Part shown: in pieces, positions 18,881 through 27,301 of the stretch
How the letters are laid out: every line of letters begins with the position of its first letter
How positions within the stretch are numbered: the first letter of the stretch is position 1
DNA from: CAYOWK01 sp964407665
GTDB lineage: Bacteria > Pseudomonadota > Alphaproteobacteria > Caulobacterales > Hyphomonadaceae
DNA: 54,026 nt
Direction: 5' to 3'
Assembly: GCA_964407665.1 (NCBI GenBank)
Contig: CAYOWK010000031.1
Location: 1 to 54,026, forward strand
Position numbers and translations under genes: made by a program
The notes under the pieces: generated by a model
The model's database searches: none
The model's input: only the letters and a program-made list of their open reading frames with translations
What the model was told of the DNA's origin: nothing

Positions 18881-21307
18881 CTAGTACTTGACCTGGAATC
18901 CGGCGCCGATCATGCGCGGCGTGCCGCGGATGTAGGTCGGGATGCCGAAGTCGCCGCCGGTGTTGCCCGCGTCGATCAGGAATTCCTCGTCGAGCGCGTT
19001 CTCGACATAGAGGCTCATGCCCCACTGTCCGCCGTTGTGCTCGTAGCCGACCTTGAAGTTCACGAGGCCGAAGGCCTCCTGGAACTCCCACGGATCGTTG
19101 TCGTCCTCGAAGAAGACGTCGTCCTTCCAGGTGTAGCTCGGTACGAAGAAGACCTCGCCCTCGTCCCCCACCGGCAGGTGGATATCGGCAGCGATGGAGA
19201 ACGAGTTCTCCGGCGTCAGGCGGAAGCGGTTGCCGGCGAACTCCAGCGCGTTCCCGTCGTCGTCCTCGTCGTCGTACTCCGACAGCGTGTAGGCGTAGGT
19301 GCCGAACACGTTCAGCCAGTCCGCAACCTCGAAGCGGCCGTCGAACTCGAAGCCGTAGGACGTGGCGTTGCCCGAGTTCTCGGTGACAAACGAACCCTGG
19401 CTCACGTCAAAGCGGGTGGTCTGGAAGTCCTTGTACTGGCCGTAGTAGGCCGACGCCGTCGCCTGCAGGCGATTGTCGAAGAACACGCCGGAGAGGCCGG
19501 CTTCGACGTTGTCGTAGATCTCCTGCTCGACGACCTGATAGCCGGTCGGATCGGCGGTGTTGGTCGAGAGCGAGGGCGGACGGCGGCCGCGACCGACGGA
19601 CACCCACGAGTTCAGGCCGTCGCTGATGCGGTAGGCCGCGTTGAAGCGCCAGGTCAGTTCGCCATCGGTGTCGTAGCTGCGTGCGTCCGGAACGCCCATC
19701 GTATCGGGCGTCACCAGCGTCGTGCCGCCAGTCACGCCGTTACGGACGCCGCCGAGGGCCGCGTTGCCGCGCACCAGATAGGACAGGTGGTCCGAGTAGA
19801 GCTCGTCCCGCGTGTAGCGCAGGCCGCCGGTCACGGAGAGACGCTCCGTGATGTCCCAGGTCAGGTCCCCGAAAATGTCCTTGCTGGTCTGCTCGCCGCC
19901 GTCGTCGGATTCCTCGACATGGCGCCCGGTCAGCGGAACGAGCCGGCGCTGGGTGAGCAGGATGATGGCGGATACCGGCAGCGGGTTTGCGATGTTGTCA
20001 AAGTTGGCGGCGCCAGGAACGCCGAGGGCGCCCAGCGTTGCTTCGAGGGAGGCGATCGTGAAGCGCGGCGCGCCGGCGGGAAGCTGTGCGTTGATGCCGG
20101 CCAGGATCTGCTGCGAGAGGAAGGCCTGGGCCCGGGCTTCGTCCGTCACCAGCCGCAGCCGCGTGGAGGCGTCCTGCGTGTAGTAGTTGGCGCCGAAGAA
20201 GCCGCGAACCGGTCCGCCATTGTCAAAGTTGGCGCGCAGTTCCTGGCTCCAGACGTGGGCCTTGTCCCATGAGGTGAACTGCAGCAGCGAGAAATCGGCG
20301 CCGTCAGAGTCGAACGCCTCGCGGTTCTCAAGATACCGGTGCGCGCTGATCGAGGTCAGCGTCCAGTCGTCCGTCATCTCCCAGATCACCCGGGCCGTCT
20401 GCGAGTTGAGCTCACGGTCGGCGCCCAGCTTGTCGCGCTCCTGCTCGGGCGTGATGTTGTTGGAGGTGAAGGCGAAGGGGTTGGTGTCGCCGCCCGTCGC
20501 CGGGAAGACGCCCGACTTGAACTGCGTGCCGGTGGAGTCATCCTCCTGCCGGTTGACCCAGAGGTCGAACCGCAGCGTGTCGGCCGGCTCCCAGGCGAAC
20601 GCCGCGCGCAGGGCGGTCGTGTCCTGACCCATCAGGTCCGGCCCGTTGGAGACGTTGTCGACATAGCCCTTGCGGTTCTTCACGAGGCCTGCAAACCGCA
20701 CCGCCATCGTGTCGCTGATCGCGAAATTCTGGCCAAGCTCGGCCCGGACATAGTCGTACTCGCCGCCATCCAGCTTCACATAGCCTTCGGTGCCGGCGAA
20801 CGAGGCGCGCTTCTGCAGAAGGTTGATGCCGCCCACCAGGGCGCCCTGTCCGAACAGCGTCGCCTGCGGGCCCTTGACCACCTCGATTCGCTCAAGGTCG
20901 AACATGGCGGTGTTGGCGCCGAAGCGCGGGGAGCCGATCGACACGCCGTTCTCGAAGATCGCCACGCGCGGCCGGCCGCCGTCCGACGTCACGCCGCGCA
21001 GCGAATAGCTGGACGTGTTCAGGCTCTGCGCCTGCACTTCGAGGCCGGGCACGAAGTCGGCGTACTGCTCTATGTCGTCGGTCCCCAGCAGGTCCAGCTG
21101 GGCCTGGTCGGCCACCGCGATGTTGATCGGCACGTCAATCAGGTCCTGCTCGACGGTCTGTGCGGTCACGACGATGCGGATGCCGCCGTCCTGAGTGGTC
21201 GCAGCGGCCGGAGCGGCCTCCTGGGCGTGGGCGGCGGCGCCGCCGCATCCGAGAGCGATGGCGGCGGAAGTCGCGAGTAGGCCTGGTTTGAAGATCGGTC
21301 TGAACAT
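18881..21307 (-). CDS. TonB-dependent outer-membrane receptor
   Basis: 808 aa from ATG 21307 (MFRPIFKPG), which begins a normal signal peptide ending AAAHAQ; an in-frame start at 21340 would add a Pro/Gly leader. After it come a TonB-box-like IRIVVTAQTVEQ, a plug (about 55-170: FVPGLEVQAQS, YSLRGVTSDGGRP, IEVVKGPQATLFGQGALVGG) and a barrel ending FQVKY with an aromatic last residue. The plug style is that of receptors for organic ligands common in Caulobacterales and Sphingomonadales. No ligand can be named. A palindromic candidate operator lies 73 bp upstream. Confidence 0.93.
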   Translation of the reverse strand: MFRPIFKPGLLATSAAIALGCGGAAAHAQEAAPAAATTQDGGIRIVVTAQTVEQDLIDVPINIAVADQAQLDLLGTDDIEQYADFVPGLEVQAQSLNTSSYSLRGVTSDGGRPRVAIFENGVSIGSPRFGANTAMFDLERIEVVKGPQATLFGQGALVGGINLLQKRASFAGTEGYVKLDGGEYDYVRAELGQNFAISDTMAVRFAGLVKNRKGYVDNVSNGPDLMGQDTTALRAAFAWEPADTLRFDLWVNRQEDDSTGTQFKSGVFPATGGDTNPFAFTSNNITPEQERDKLGADRELNSQTARVIWEMTDDWTLTSISAHRYLENREAFDSDGADFSLLQFTSWDKAHVWSQELRANFDNGGPVRGFFGANYYTQDASTRLRLVTDEARAQAFLSQQILAGINAQLPAGAPRFTIASLEATLGALGVPGAANFDNIANPLPVSAIILLTQRRLVPLTGRHVEESDDGGEQTSKDIFGDLTWDITERLSVTGGLRYTRDELYSDHLSYLVRGNAALGGVRNGVTGGTTLVTPDTMGVPDARSYDTDGELTWRFNAAYRISDGLNSWVSVGRGRRPPSLSTNTADPTGYQVVEQEIYDNVEAGLSGVFFDNRLQATASAYYGQYKDFQTTRFDVSQGSFVTENSGNATSYGFEFDGRFEVADWLNVFGTYAYTLSEYDDEDDDGNALEFAGNRFRLTPENSFSIAADIHLPVGDEGEVFFVPSYTWKDDVFFEDDNDPWEFQEAFGLVNFKVGYEHNGGQWGMSLYVENALDEEFLIDAGNTGGDFGIPTYIRGTPRMIGAGFQVKY

Positions 21308-21379
21308 GGCGAAGGGTCCCTGGCCGCGGGGAGGCGGCAATGGCTCGCGATAGGCCCGGTCGATGATGCTTTTGCGTCG

Positions 21380-21389
21380 TTTACGTAAA
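21380..21389 (-). promoter_or_regulatory. Palindrome TTTACGTAAA upstream of a TonB receptor
   Basis: A perfect 10-bp palindrome 73-82 bp upstream of the receptor start, inside the pnp/receptor gap. A candidate operator for a dimeric repressor or activator; the cognate regulator is unknown. Confidence 0.35.
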
Positions 21390-21490
21390 GGTCATGCGAC
21401 AACCCGCGTCCGGGCTTGGCGTAGCGTCATTTCCCGTCCTGCTGTTGCGGTCCAGCGACGGTCGGACGTCGCGGTCCGGCCGCCTCGCGC

Positions 21491-21525
21491 AGAACGAAAA
21501 CGACCGCTGCATCGCTGCAGCGGCC
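21491..21525 (-). terminator. Intrinsic terminator of pnp
   Basis: Read on the minus strand: a 9-bp stem GGCCGCTGC/GCAGCGGTC with a 6-nt loop, followed by GTTTTCGTTCT. It begins 28 bp past the pnp stop. Confidence 0.75.
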
Positions 21526-21553
21526 GCCTCTGTCTTCAGTTCACGACGAACGC

Positions 21554-23767
21554 CTAGTCGCGGCGCGGGCCGCGGCCGCGGCCGCCGCCGCGATCGCTGC
21601 GCTCGCGGCGCGGGCGGTCGCCGCCGGTGTCTTCCTCTTCCGGCTCGCCTTCGGCGCGCGGGATTTCCTGGCCGGTGGCCTGGTCGACAACCTTCATCGA
21701 CAGCTTGACCTTGCCGCGGTCATCGAAGCCCAGGAGCTTGACCTTCACCATGTCGCCTTCCTTGACGATGGAGGCAGGCGATTCCACCCGCTCCTTCGCA
21801 AGTTGCGAGACGTGGACGAGGCCGTCCTTGGCGCCGAAGAAGTTCACGAAGGCGCCGAAGTCCATGACCTTGACGACCTTGCCTTCGTAGATGGCGCCGA
21901 TTTCCGGCTCCGCCGTCAGCGAGTGGATCCACTTGCGGGCGGCCTCGATGGCCTCCTGCTGGACAGCGGAGATCTTCACCGTGCCGTCGTCCTCGACGTT
22001 GATCTTCGCGCCGGTCTTCTCGACGATCTCGCGGATCACCTTGCCGCCGGTGCCGATGATGTCCCGGATCTTGTCGACCGGAACCTTCATCGTTTCGACG
22101 CGCGGGGCGTTGCCCGAGACTTCGGCGCGGGCCGAGGTCAGCGCCTTGCTCATCTCGTGGAGGATGTGCATGCGGCCGCCCTTGGCCTGGTCGAGCGCGG
22201 TCTTCATGATGTCGAAGGTGACGCTGTCGATCTTCAGGTCCATCTGGAGCGAGGTGACGCCCGCATCCGTACCGGCGACCTTGAAGTCCATGTCGCCGAG
22301 GTGGTCCTCGTCGCCGAGGATGTCGGAGAGAACCGCAATGCCTTCCTCATCCTTGATGAGGCCCATCGCGATGCCCGAGACGGGGCGCGTGATCGGCACG
22401 CCGGCGTCCATGAGAGCCAGCGACGAACCGCACACCGTCGCCATCGACGACGAGCCGTTGGACTCGAAGATCTCGGACACGACGCGCAGGGTGTAGGGGA
22501 AGTCCTCCGGCTTCGGCAGAACGGCCTTCACCGCGCGCCAGGCCAGCTTGCCGTGGCCGATCTCGCGACGGCCGGGGCCGCCCGAACGGCCCGTCTCGCC
22601 AACCGAGAAGTGCGGGAAGTTGTAGTGCAGCATGAACTTCGACTTCTTGTTGCCTTCGAGGCCGTCGATCCACTGCTCGTCTTCCGCCGTGCCCAGCGTC
22701 GCGACGCAGAGCGCCTGCGTTTCGCCGCGGGTGAACAGCGCCGAACCGTGCGTGCGCGGCAGGACGCCGACTTCCGACACGATCTGGCGAACCTGGTCGA
22801 GCTTGCGGCCGTCGATGCGCTCGCCGGTGCGGATGATGTCCCCGCGCACGACCTTCGCTTCGGCTTCCTTGAACTGCTCCTTGAAGACCAGCGGATCGGC
22901 GCCGTCCGGATTGGCTTCCGACTTCACCAGCACAGCTGCGGCCTTCGAGCGGGCCTCGCCGACGGCGGCGTAGCGGTCGGCCTTCTGCTGGATCTTGTAG
23001 GCTTTCGACAGGTCCGCGCCGACCAGCTTCTGGATGGAAGCGAGCAGGGCGGAGTGGTCGGGGCTTTCGAACTCGAACGGCTCTTTCGCGGCCTGTTCGG
23101 CCAGCGCGATGATCGCCTCGATGACGGCCTGGAAGCTGTCATGGCCGGCTTTCACGGCGCCGAGCATGACGTCTTCCGAAAGCTCCTTGGCTTCGGATTC
23201 GACCATCATCACGCCTTCGGTGGTGCCGGCGACGACGAGGTCGAGCTGGAAGTCGTTCATTTCCTCGAGCGTCGGGTTGATGACGTATTGGCCGTCCTTG
23301 TAGCCGACGCGGGCGGCGGCGATCGGGCCGCGGAACGGCGCGCCGGAGATCACGAGGGCGGCGGAGGAGGCGATCATGCCGAGGATGTCGGGATCGTTCT
23401 CGCCGTCATAGGACAGCACGTTGATGGTCACCTGGACTTCGTTCTTGAAGCCTTCGGCGAACAGCGGGCGGATCGGGCGGTCGATGAGGCGCGACGTCAG
23501 CGTCTCTTTTTCCGTCGGGCGGCCTTCGCGCTTGAAGAAGCCGCCGGGCACGCGGCCCGCCGCGTAGTATTTTTCCTGGTAGTTCACGGTGAGCGGGAAG
23601 AAGTCCTGGCCTTCCTTGGCCTTCTTCGCGAACACGACAGCCGCCAGCACGCTGGTCTCGCCATAGGTCGCCAGAACGGCGCCGTCGGCTTGCCGCGCCA
23701 TGCGGCCGGTCTCGAGCGTCAGCGGCCGTCCGGCCCAGTCGATCGTGACCTTCTTGATATCAAACAT
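21554..23767 (-). CDS. pnp: Polyribonucleotide nucleotidyltransferase (PNPase)
   Basis: 737 aa, full length for the family (about 700-740). Two RNase PH-like domains (about 1-220 and 300-540) are seen with FFKREGRPTEKETLTSRLIDRP and SSMATVCGSSLALMDAGVP, followed by a KH domain (IRDIIGTGGKVIREI, about 560) and an S1 domain (GAIYEGKVVKVMDFGAFVNF, about 622). It degrades RNA phosphorolytically from the 3' end and joins the RNA degradosome; the C-terminal tail here is an Arg/Gly-rich stretch (RGGGRGRGPRRD) that may contact RNA or RNase E. It is downstream of rpsO, with a hairpin between them as in E. coli, where the spacer hosts both a terminator and an RNase III site for autocontrol. Confidence 0.98.
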   Translation of the reverse strand: MFDIKKVTIDWAGRPLTLETGRMARQADGAVLATYGETSVLAAVVFAKKAKEGQDFFPLTVNYQEKYYAAGRVPGGFFKREGRPTEKETLTSRLIDRPIRPLFAEGFKNEVQVTINVLSYDGENDPDILGMIASSAALVISGAPFRGPIAAARVGYKDGQYVINPTLEEMNDFQLDLVVAGTTEGVMMVESEAKELSEDVMLGAVKAGHDSFQAVIEAIIALAEQAAKEPFEFESPDHSALLASIQKLVGADLSKAYKIQQKADRYAAVGEARSKAAAVLVKSEANPDGADPLVFKEQFKEAEAKVVRGDIIRTGERIDGRKLDQVRQIVSEVGVLPRTHGSALFTRGETQALCVATLGTAEDEQWIDGLEGNKKSKFMLHYNFPHFSVGETGRSGGPGRREIGHGKLAWRAVKAVLPKPEDFPYTLRVVSEIFESNGSSSMATVCGSSLALMDAGVPITRPVSGIAMGLIKDEEGIAVLSDILGDEDHLGDMDFKVAGTDAGVTSLQMDLKIDSVTFDIMKTALDQAKGGRMHILHEMSKALTSARAEVSGNAPRVETMKVPVDKIRDIIGTGGKVIREIVEKTGAKINVEDDGTVKISAVQQEAIEAARKWIHSLTAEPEIGAIYEGKVVKVMDFGAFVNFFGAKDGLVHVSQLAKERVESPASIVKEGDMVKVKLLGFDDRGKVKLSMKVVDQATGQEIPRAEGEPEEEDTGGDRPRRERSDRGGGRGRGPRRD

Positions 23768-23786
23768 CTTGGTCTTTCTCTTTCCT

Positions 23787-23822
23787 CAAACGAAAACCGC
23801 CGGGTCCCCTTGGACCCGGCGG
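23787..23822 (-). terminator. rpsO-pnp intergenic terminator/attenuator
   Basis: On the minus strand an 11-bp perfect stem (CCGCCGGGTCC/GGACCCGGCGG) with a 4-nt loop is followed by TTTTCGTTTG. It lies between rpsO and pnp, so some transcripts should end here while read-through reaches pnp. Confidence 0.85.
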
Positions 23823-23838
23823 GTATTTCGGGCTCGCC

Positions 23839-24108
23839 CTAGCGGCGCAGCCCCAGGTCTTCGATCAGGGCCTTGTAGCGGCCCAGATCCCTGGACTTCA
23901 GATAGTCCAGCAACCGGCGGCGCTGGGACACCATTTTCAGGAGTCCGCGGCGCGAGTGGTTGTCTTTCTTGTGTTCCTTGAAGTGGTCCGTCAGGTGGTT
24001 GATCCGTCCGGAGAGGATCGCGACCTGGACTTCCGGCGAACCGGTGTCGCCTTCGGCGCGGGCGTACTTCTTGATGAGTTCGGCCTTCATTTGGGGCGTC
24101 ATCGACAT
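23839..24108 (-). CDS. rpsO: 30S ribosomal protein S15
   Basis: 89 aa, the standard length. Conserved features are DTGSPEVQVAILSGRINHL and HKKDNHSRRGLLKMVSQRRR, the latter contacting the 16S rRNA central domain. ATG 24108 keeps the normal length and lies 4 bp from AAGGAG; an alternative Met two codons in has better spacing (10 bp). The gene starts 13 bp after the truB stop and is transcribed with it. Confidence 0.98.
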   Translation of the reverse strand: MSMTPQMKAELIKKYARAEGDTGSPEVQVAILSGRINHLTDHFKEHKKDNHSRRGLLKMVSQRRRLLDYLKSRDLGRYKALIEDLGLRR

Positions 24109-24121
24109 CGGGCTCCTTGAG

Positions 24122-25096
24122 CTAGCTGTTGTTGAAAACGCGGATCGGGGTGAACCGGCCCGCGCGGACTTCGCCCAGGGCTATGACCGCACCTCGTTCC
24201 CCATCCCCTTGCAGGGTGGCCAGACAAATGCGGGAGGCATCCTCCCCGTTGACAACACGGGGACGGCGCATCTCCCGAAACGCCTCGACCTGATGGGGCA
24301 GGAGGACAATATCGCGGCCCTGCCTGAGCCTGGACGCCTCTTCCCCACGAACGGCCAGCGCCGGGATGTCGTCCAGCGCGGTCTCGATGGGGACGAGCTT
24401 GGCGTCCAGCGCGGCCTTATCGCTCATTTCGTCCAGAATTGAAAGGGCGATTGCATCGGCTTCTCGGAAGGCGCCCACGCGGGTCCGGCGCAACGCCGCC
24501 ACATGCCCCTCGGCCCCCAGCGCGGTGGCCAGATCGCGCACCAGAGCCCGGATATAGAAGCCTTTTCCGCACCGCACGAAGATCACGGCCAGGTCCTCGG
24601 TGGGGCAGTCCACCAGCCGCGCCTCGAACACCGTCACGGTGCGGGCCTCCAGCTCGACAACTTCGCCCTCGCGCGCGAGGTCATAGGCGCGCTCGCCGTT
24701 TACCTTGATGGCCGAAAACTGCGGCGGAACCTGCTGGATCTCGCCGATGAAGCCCTTCAGGGCCTCCTCGATGGCCTCGCGCGTGGGCCGCACGTCGGAC
24801 GTGCCCGTCACCGAGCCCTCGCGGTCCTGCGTGGTAGTGGAGGAGCCCCAGCGGATGGTGAACACGTAGTCCTTGTCCGACTCCATGACGTAGCCGACCG
24901 TCTTGGTCGCCTCGCCGAACGCGATGGGCAGGATGCCGGAGGCCAGCGGGTCCAGCGTGCCGCCATGGCCGCATTTCTGCGCGTCGAACACCCGGCGGCA
25001 GATGCCCACGGCCTGCGTGGACGTCACTTCCTCGGGCTTGTCGAGGACAAGCCAGCCATTGACCGGCCGGCCACGTATCTTCTGTTTTCGGGACAA
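24122..25096 (-). CDS. truB: tRNA pseudouridine(55) synthase
   Basis: 324 aa TruB. The catalytic loop GHGGTLDPLASGILPI carries the nucleophilic Asp, and DKPEEVTSTQAV, YVMESDKDYVFTIRWG and GKGFYIRALVRDLA are the other family blocks. It converts U55 of tRNA T-arms to pseudouridine. The C-terminal PUA-like part is present (residues about 245-324). It sits directly upstream of rpsO, as in many bacteria. In the usual order rbfA and infB precede it, but here the upstream DNA is repeat sequence, so this gene may carry its own promoter. Confidence 0.96.
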   Translation of the reverse strand: MSRKQKIRGRPVNGWLVLDKPEEVTSTQAVGICRRVFDAQKCGHGGTLDPLASGILPIAFGEATKTVGYVMESDKDYVFTIRWGSSTTTQDREGSVTGTSDVRPTREAIEEALKGFIGEIQQVPPQFSAIKVNGERAYDLAREGEVVELEARTVTVFEARLVDCPTEDLAVIFVRCGKGFYIRALVRDLATALGAEGHVAALRRTRVGAFREADAIALSILDEMSDKAALDAKLVPIETALDDIPALAVRGEEASRLRQGRDIVLLPHQVEAFREMRRPRVVNGEDASRICLATLQGDGERGAVIALGEVRAGRFTPIRVFNNS

Positions 25097-25232
25097 GTCA
25101 CTCTCCGTGGATCCGCCGGGGGGTCGAACCCCATCCGGATCGTCATGTGTGCGCCCGCTGTCATTCGCGAGGCGTCAGGAAGCGCGCGGGAGTAGGGGAG
25201 CGGGACGGAGCGGTCAAGCGCGACACGATCGC

Positions 25233-25269
25233 TGTCATTCCGGCTTGCGCTTTGCGTGGCCGGGATGAC
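25233..25269 (+). repeat. Truncated copy of the TGTCATTCCGG interspersed repeat
   Basis: A short, internally deleted version (TGTCATTCCGG, about 16 bp, then CCGGGATGAC) of the longer elements just downstream. It lies in the 336-bp non-coding gap between truB and the GIY-YIG gene. Confidence 0.65.
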
Positions 25270-25296
25270 CCGCTCACTTGTTTTCACAAACGAGGC

Positions 25297-25400
25297 TGTC
25301 ATTCCGGGCGAAGGTCCGTAGGACCGCAGACCCGGAATCCAGAGTCGGTCGGCAGGGCGGAACTGGATTCCGGGTCGCGCTTCGCTTGCCCGGAATGACA
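25297..25400 (+). repeat. Palindromic interspersed repeat, copy 1
   Basis: 104 bp bounded by 13-bp inverted termini TGTCATTCCGGGC and GCCCGGAATGACA, with a second inner inverted pair (CCCGGAATCCAG and CTGGATTCCGGG). The full unit could fold into nested hairpins. It ends 32 bp before the GIY-YIG start. Confidence 0.85.
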
Positions 25401-25432
25401 TATGTGGCGTTCAATCTGTCTCGGGGGGCGGC

Positions 25433-25750
25433 ATGAAAACCTACCACGTCTACCTGATGGCCTCACAGCGCAACGGCACGCTCTATTGCGGCATGACCAG
25501 CGATCTCGTGCAGCGCGTCTGGCAGCACCGGACCTGCCACTTCGAAGGTTTCACCTCGAAATACGACGTGAAAGTGCTCGTCTGGTACGAACCCCACGAG
25601 GACGTCCACGTGGCGATCCAGCGCGAAACGCAGATCAAGGGCTGGCAGCGAAAGTGGAAGCTGGAGCTGATCGAGGCGGCAAACCCGAACTGGGACGATC
25701 TCTACGAGTCGCTCCTGCCTGGAGCCGTCATTGATCTGACGCGGCCCTAG
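25433..25750 (+). CDS. Small GIY-YIG-domain endonuclease
   Basis: 105 aa consisting of one GIY-YIG domain of the YhbQ/UPF0213-like type. The YHVYLMASQRNGTLYCGMTS block provides the YxxY...YxG motif (VYLM with LYCG), followed by the catalytic-region Arg (LVQRVWQHR), and a C-terminal RETQIKGWQRKWKLELIE with the conserved Glu and Lys. Family members are predicted Mg-dependent DNA nucleases. The gene is tightly enclosed by direct copies of the same palindromic repeat, with 32 bp before it and 5 bp after it. Confidence 0.9.
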   Translation: MKTYHVYLMASQRNGTLYCGMTSDLVQRVWQHRTCHFEGFTSKYDVKVLVWYEPHEDVHVAIQRETQIKGWQRKWKLELIEAANPNWDDLYESLLPGAVIDLTRP

Positions 25751-25755
25751 TCCCT

Positions 25756-25920
25756 TGTCATTCCGGGCGCAGTCCCGAAGGGGCGGAGACCCGGAATCCA
25801 GAGTCCATCGGCATGCCACCAGTCTCGCCATCCCGCGCGCAGCCAATGCGGCCACATCCCGCCCTAAACGGTGGGGGCGGTACTGGATTCCGGCTCGCGC
25901 TTCGCTTGGCCGGAATGACA
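25756..25920 (+). repeat. Palindromic interspersed repeat, copy 2
   Basis: 165 bp in the same orientation as copy 1, bounded by TGTCATTCCGGGC and GGCCGGAATGACA, with about 60 bp more internal sequence (CACCAGTCTCGCCATCCC region). It begins 5 bp after the GIY-YIG stop codon. Confidence 0.85.
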
Positions 25921-25944
25921 GTCCCGATGTTCAACCAATGATGC

Positions 25945-26114
25945 TGTCATTCCGGGCGAAGGTCCAAAGGACCGCAGACCCGGAATCCAGAGTCTATCGG
26001 TATTGCACTGGTCTCAGGTTCCCAGGCGCACCTGATGGGGCGAGACCCCAGCATCCGTTTCGGGCCAGCGCTGGATTCCGGCTCTACGGTCCTGCGGACC
26101 TGCCCGGAATGACA
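25945..26114 (+). repeat. Palindromic interspersed repeat, copy 3
   Basis: 170 bp, same orientation as copies 1 and 2, bounded by TGTCATTCCGGGC and GCCCGGAATGACA with the inner pair present in diverged form. Only 24 bp separate it from copy 2. The non-coding stretch 25751-26156 consists almost wholly of copies 2 and 3. Confidence 0.85.
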
Positions 26115-26156
26115 ACTGTGGGCGCCCGGACGAACTGTCCGGAGCGCGCACAACAG

Positions 26157-26519
26157 TCACCCCCCGATCTCCACTTCCCGCGCCCGCACAATCCGCTCCA
26201 CCAGCGCCGCAGGCAGCGGCGCCTCCGGCGTGAACAGCACGCCCGACTTGGATGTTTTGAACCCCGCGCACGCATCCGCCAGCGCCGGAATGATCGAGCC
26301 GGAATGGGGATAGAGGCCGAGGTGGCGGGCGAAGGCGGCGTAGCCCGCAACCATCTTTCCCTTCTTGCCCGGCTGCCGGAACCCCGGCATCGCATAGCTC
26401 ATGCACTCGACATGACCGGGCAGCAGCGATGTCAGCAGGCGGCGAAGGTCCTCCAGCACGGCGCGCTGGTCAGCGGGGAGCCGGGCCAGATAGGCGTCAA
26501 CCTCGTCCGAACCGCTCAT
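26157..26519 (-). CDS. DUF1801-domain protein (YdhG-like iron-chaperone fold)
   Basis: 120 aa with the DUF1801 pattern: VDAYLARLPADQRAVLEDLR, CMSYAMPGFRQPGKKGKMVAGYAAF and a C-terminal helix (LVERIVRAREVEI). The fold resembles frataxin, and a Bacillus relative binds iron, but most members are uncharacterised. AGGAG lies upstream of the ATG. A 58-codon gene on the same strand ends 26 bp before it, so the two are probably co-transcribed. Confidence 0.82.
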   Translation of the reverse strand: MSGSDEVDAYLARLPADQRAVLEDLRRLLTSLLPGHVECMSYAMPGFRQPGKKGKMVAGYAAFARHLGLYPHSGSIIPALADACAGFKTSKSGVLFTPEAPLPAALVERIVRAREVEIGG

Positions 26520-26545
26520 CGTCCCCCCGCTCCTGTTCGATCAGA

Positions 26546-26722
26546 TCACTCTGAATCGCCACGCGCCGCGACGATCTCGGCGATCTCGCGGTCGAGTTCC
26601 TTGATCTGCGCCTCGATCTCGGCGGCCTTGGCCTTGTCGCCGCCGCCGGCATTGGCCAGCGCAAGGTCCTGGACCAGACGCGAGCGGTCACGGCGGAGCC
26701 TGCGGATGGGCGACTGTTTCAT
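26546..26722 (-). CDS. Small coiled-coil-like protein (58 aa)
   Basis: Reading the minus strand from ATG 26722 gives MKQSPIRRLRRDRSRL at the N-terminus, a Gly-rich turn (NAGGGDKAKAAEIEAQIKEL) and a charged C-terminal helix ending AARGDSE. Glu/Lys/Asp spacing in the second half suits a short coiled coil. AGAGGA lies 11 bp upstream. Codon choice is GC-rich like its neighbours, and it is tightly linked to the DUF1801 gene. I do not recognise a family; it could be a small nucleic-acid-associated protein, but that is a guess. Confidence 0.55.
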   Translation of the reverse strand: MKQSPIRRLRRDRSRLVQDLALANAGGGDKAKAAEIEAQIKELDREIAEIVAARGDSE

Positions 26723-26988
26723 GGGGTGTGCTGTCCTCTTTGCGCCATCCTATGCCAGAGCGGATGACGTTCGTCAGCACTGGCTTTGTGGGGGATTGGC
26801 TGGACCGCCACCCGGCTTCACCGGGCGGTCCCCCGGCCCGACTCCCGGAACCCTACCCCTTTGTAATCGGAACAGCATGTCACCCCCGGCGTTAGGGGAT
26901 TCGTCCTGATCGAGCCGGCACACCGGCCAGTTCGGTCTCGAAGCACGGCTGTTGCGCCATGCCCCAGCCCCCAACAAGGAATCCCAAC

Positions 26989-27285
26989 ATGATCAAGTCC
27001 CGCGCCGGAACTCTCAAAGTCCTCGCCGCCGCCTCTCTCGCCGCTCTCTTCGTCTCGGCCTGCGCTACCAAGGCCGACATGGAAGAGGCCATGATGCCGG
27101 TCAATTCGCGCCTCGACCAGATCGACCAGCGCGTCCAGGCCGCCGCCCAGAGCGCCGAGGGCGCGAACCAGTCGGCGACGCAAGCCGCCACCGAAGCCCG
27201 CAACGCCAACCAGCGTATCGACCAGATCAACAGCCGGATCGACACGATGGAAACGCAGGCCGCCACGCGCACGCCGCGCGGCTAG
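26989..27285 (+). CDS. Alanine-zipper (Lpp-like) lipoprotein
   Basis: 98 aa from ATG 26989, with AAGGA 8 bp upstream. Lipoprotein signal LAALFVSAC with lipid Cys at about residue 25 and then ATKADMEE. The rest is a single heptad-repeat helix rich in Ala, Asn, Gln and Ile/Val (LDQIDQRVQAAAQSAEGANQ, NQRIDQINSRIDTME), which should trimerise like Lpp. No C-terminal Lys for peptidoglycan attachment is present. An L,D-transpeptidase gene lies next downstream, a suggestive but not proven link to envelope anchoring. Confidence 0.82.
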   Translation: MIKSRAGTLKVLAAASLAALFVSACATKADMEEAMMPVNSRLDQIDQRVQAAAQSAEGANQSATQAATEARNANQRIDQINSRIDTMETQAATRTPRG

Positions 27286-27301
27286 TTCGGGTATTGGCAG
27301 T

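Noticed and set aside
21803..23842. Plus-strand open frame of about 679 codons over pnp
   Set aside because: Antisense shadow of a conserved PNPase gene.
25233..26114. Possible CRISPR or insertion sequence in the TGTCATTCCGG repeats
   Set aside because: Copies are long, contain inverted arms, lack regular spacers, and no transposase frame exists inside them.
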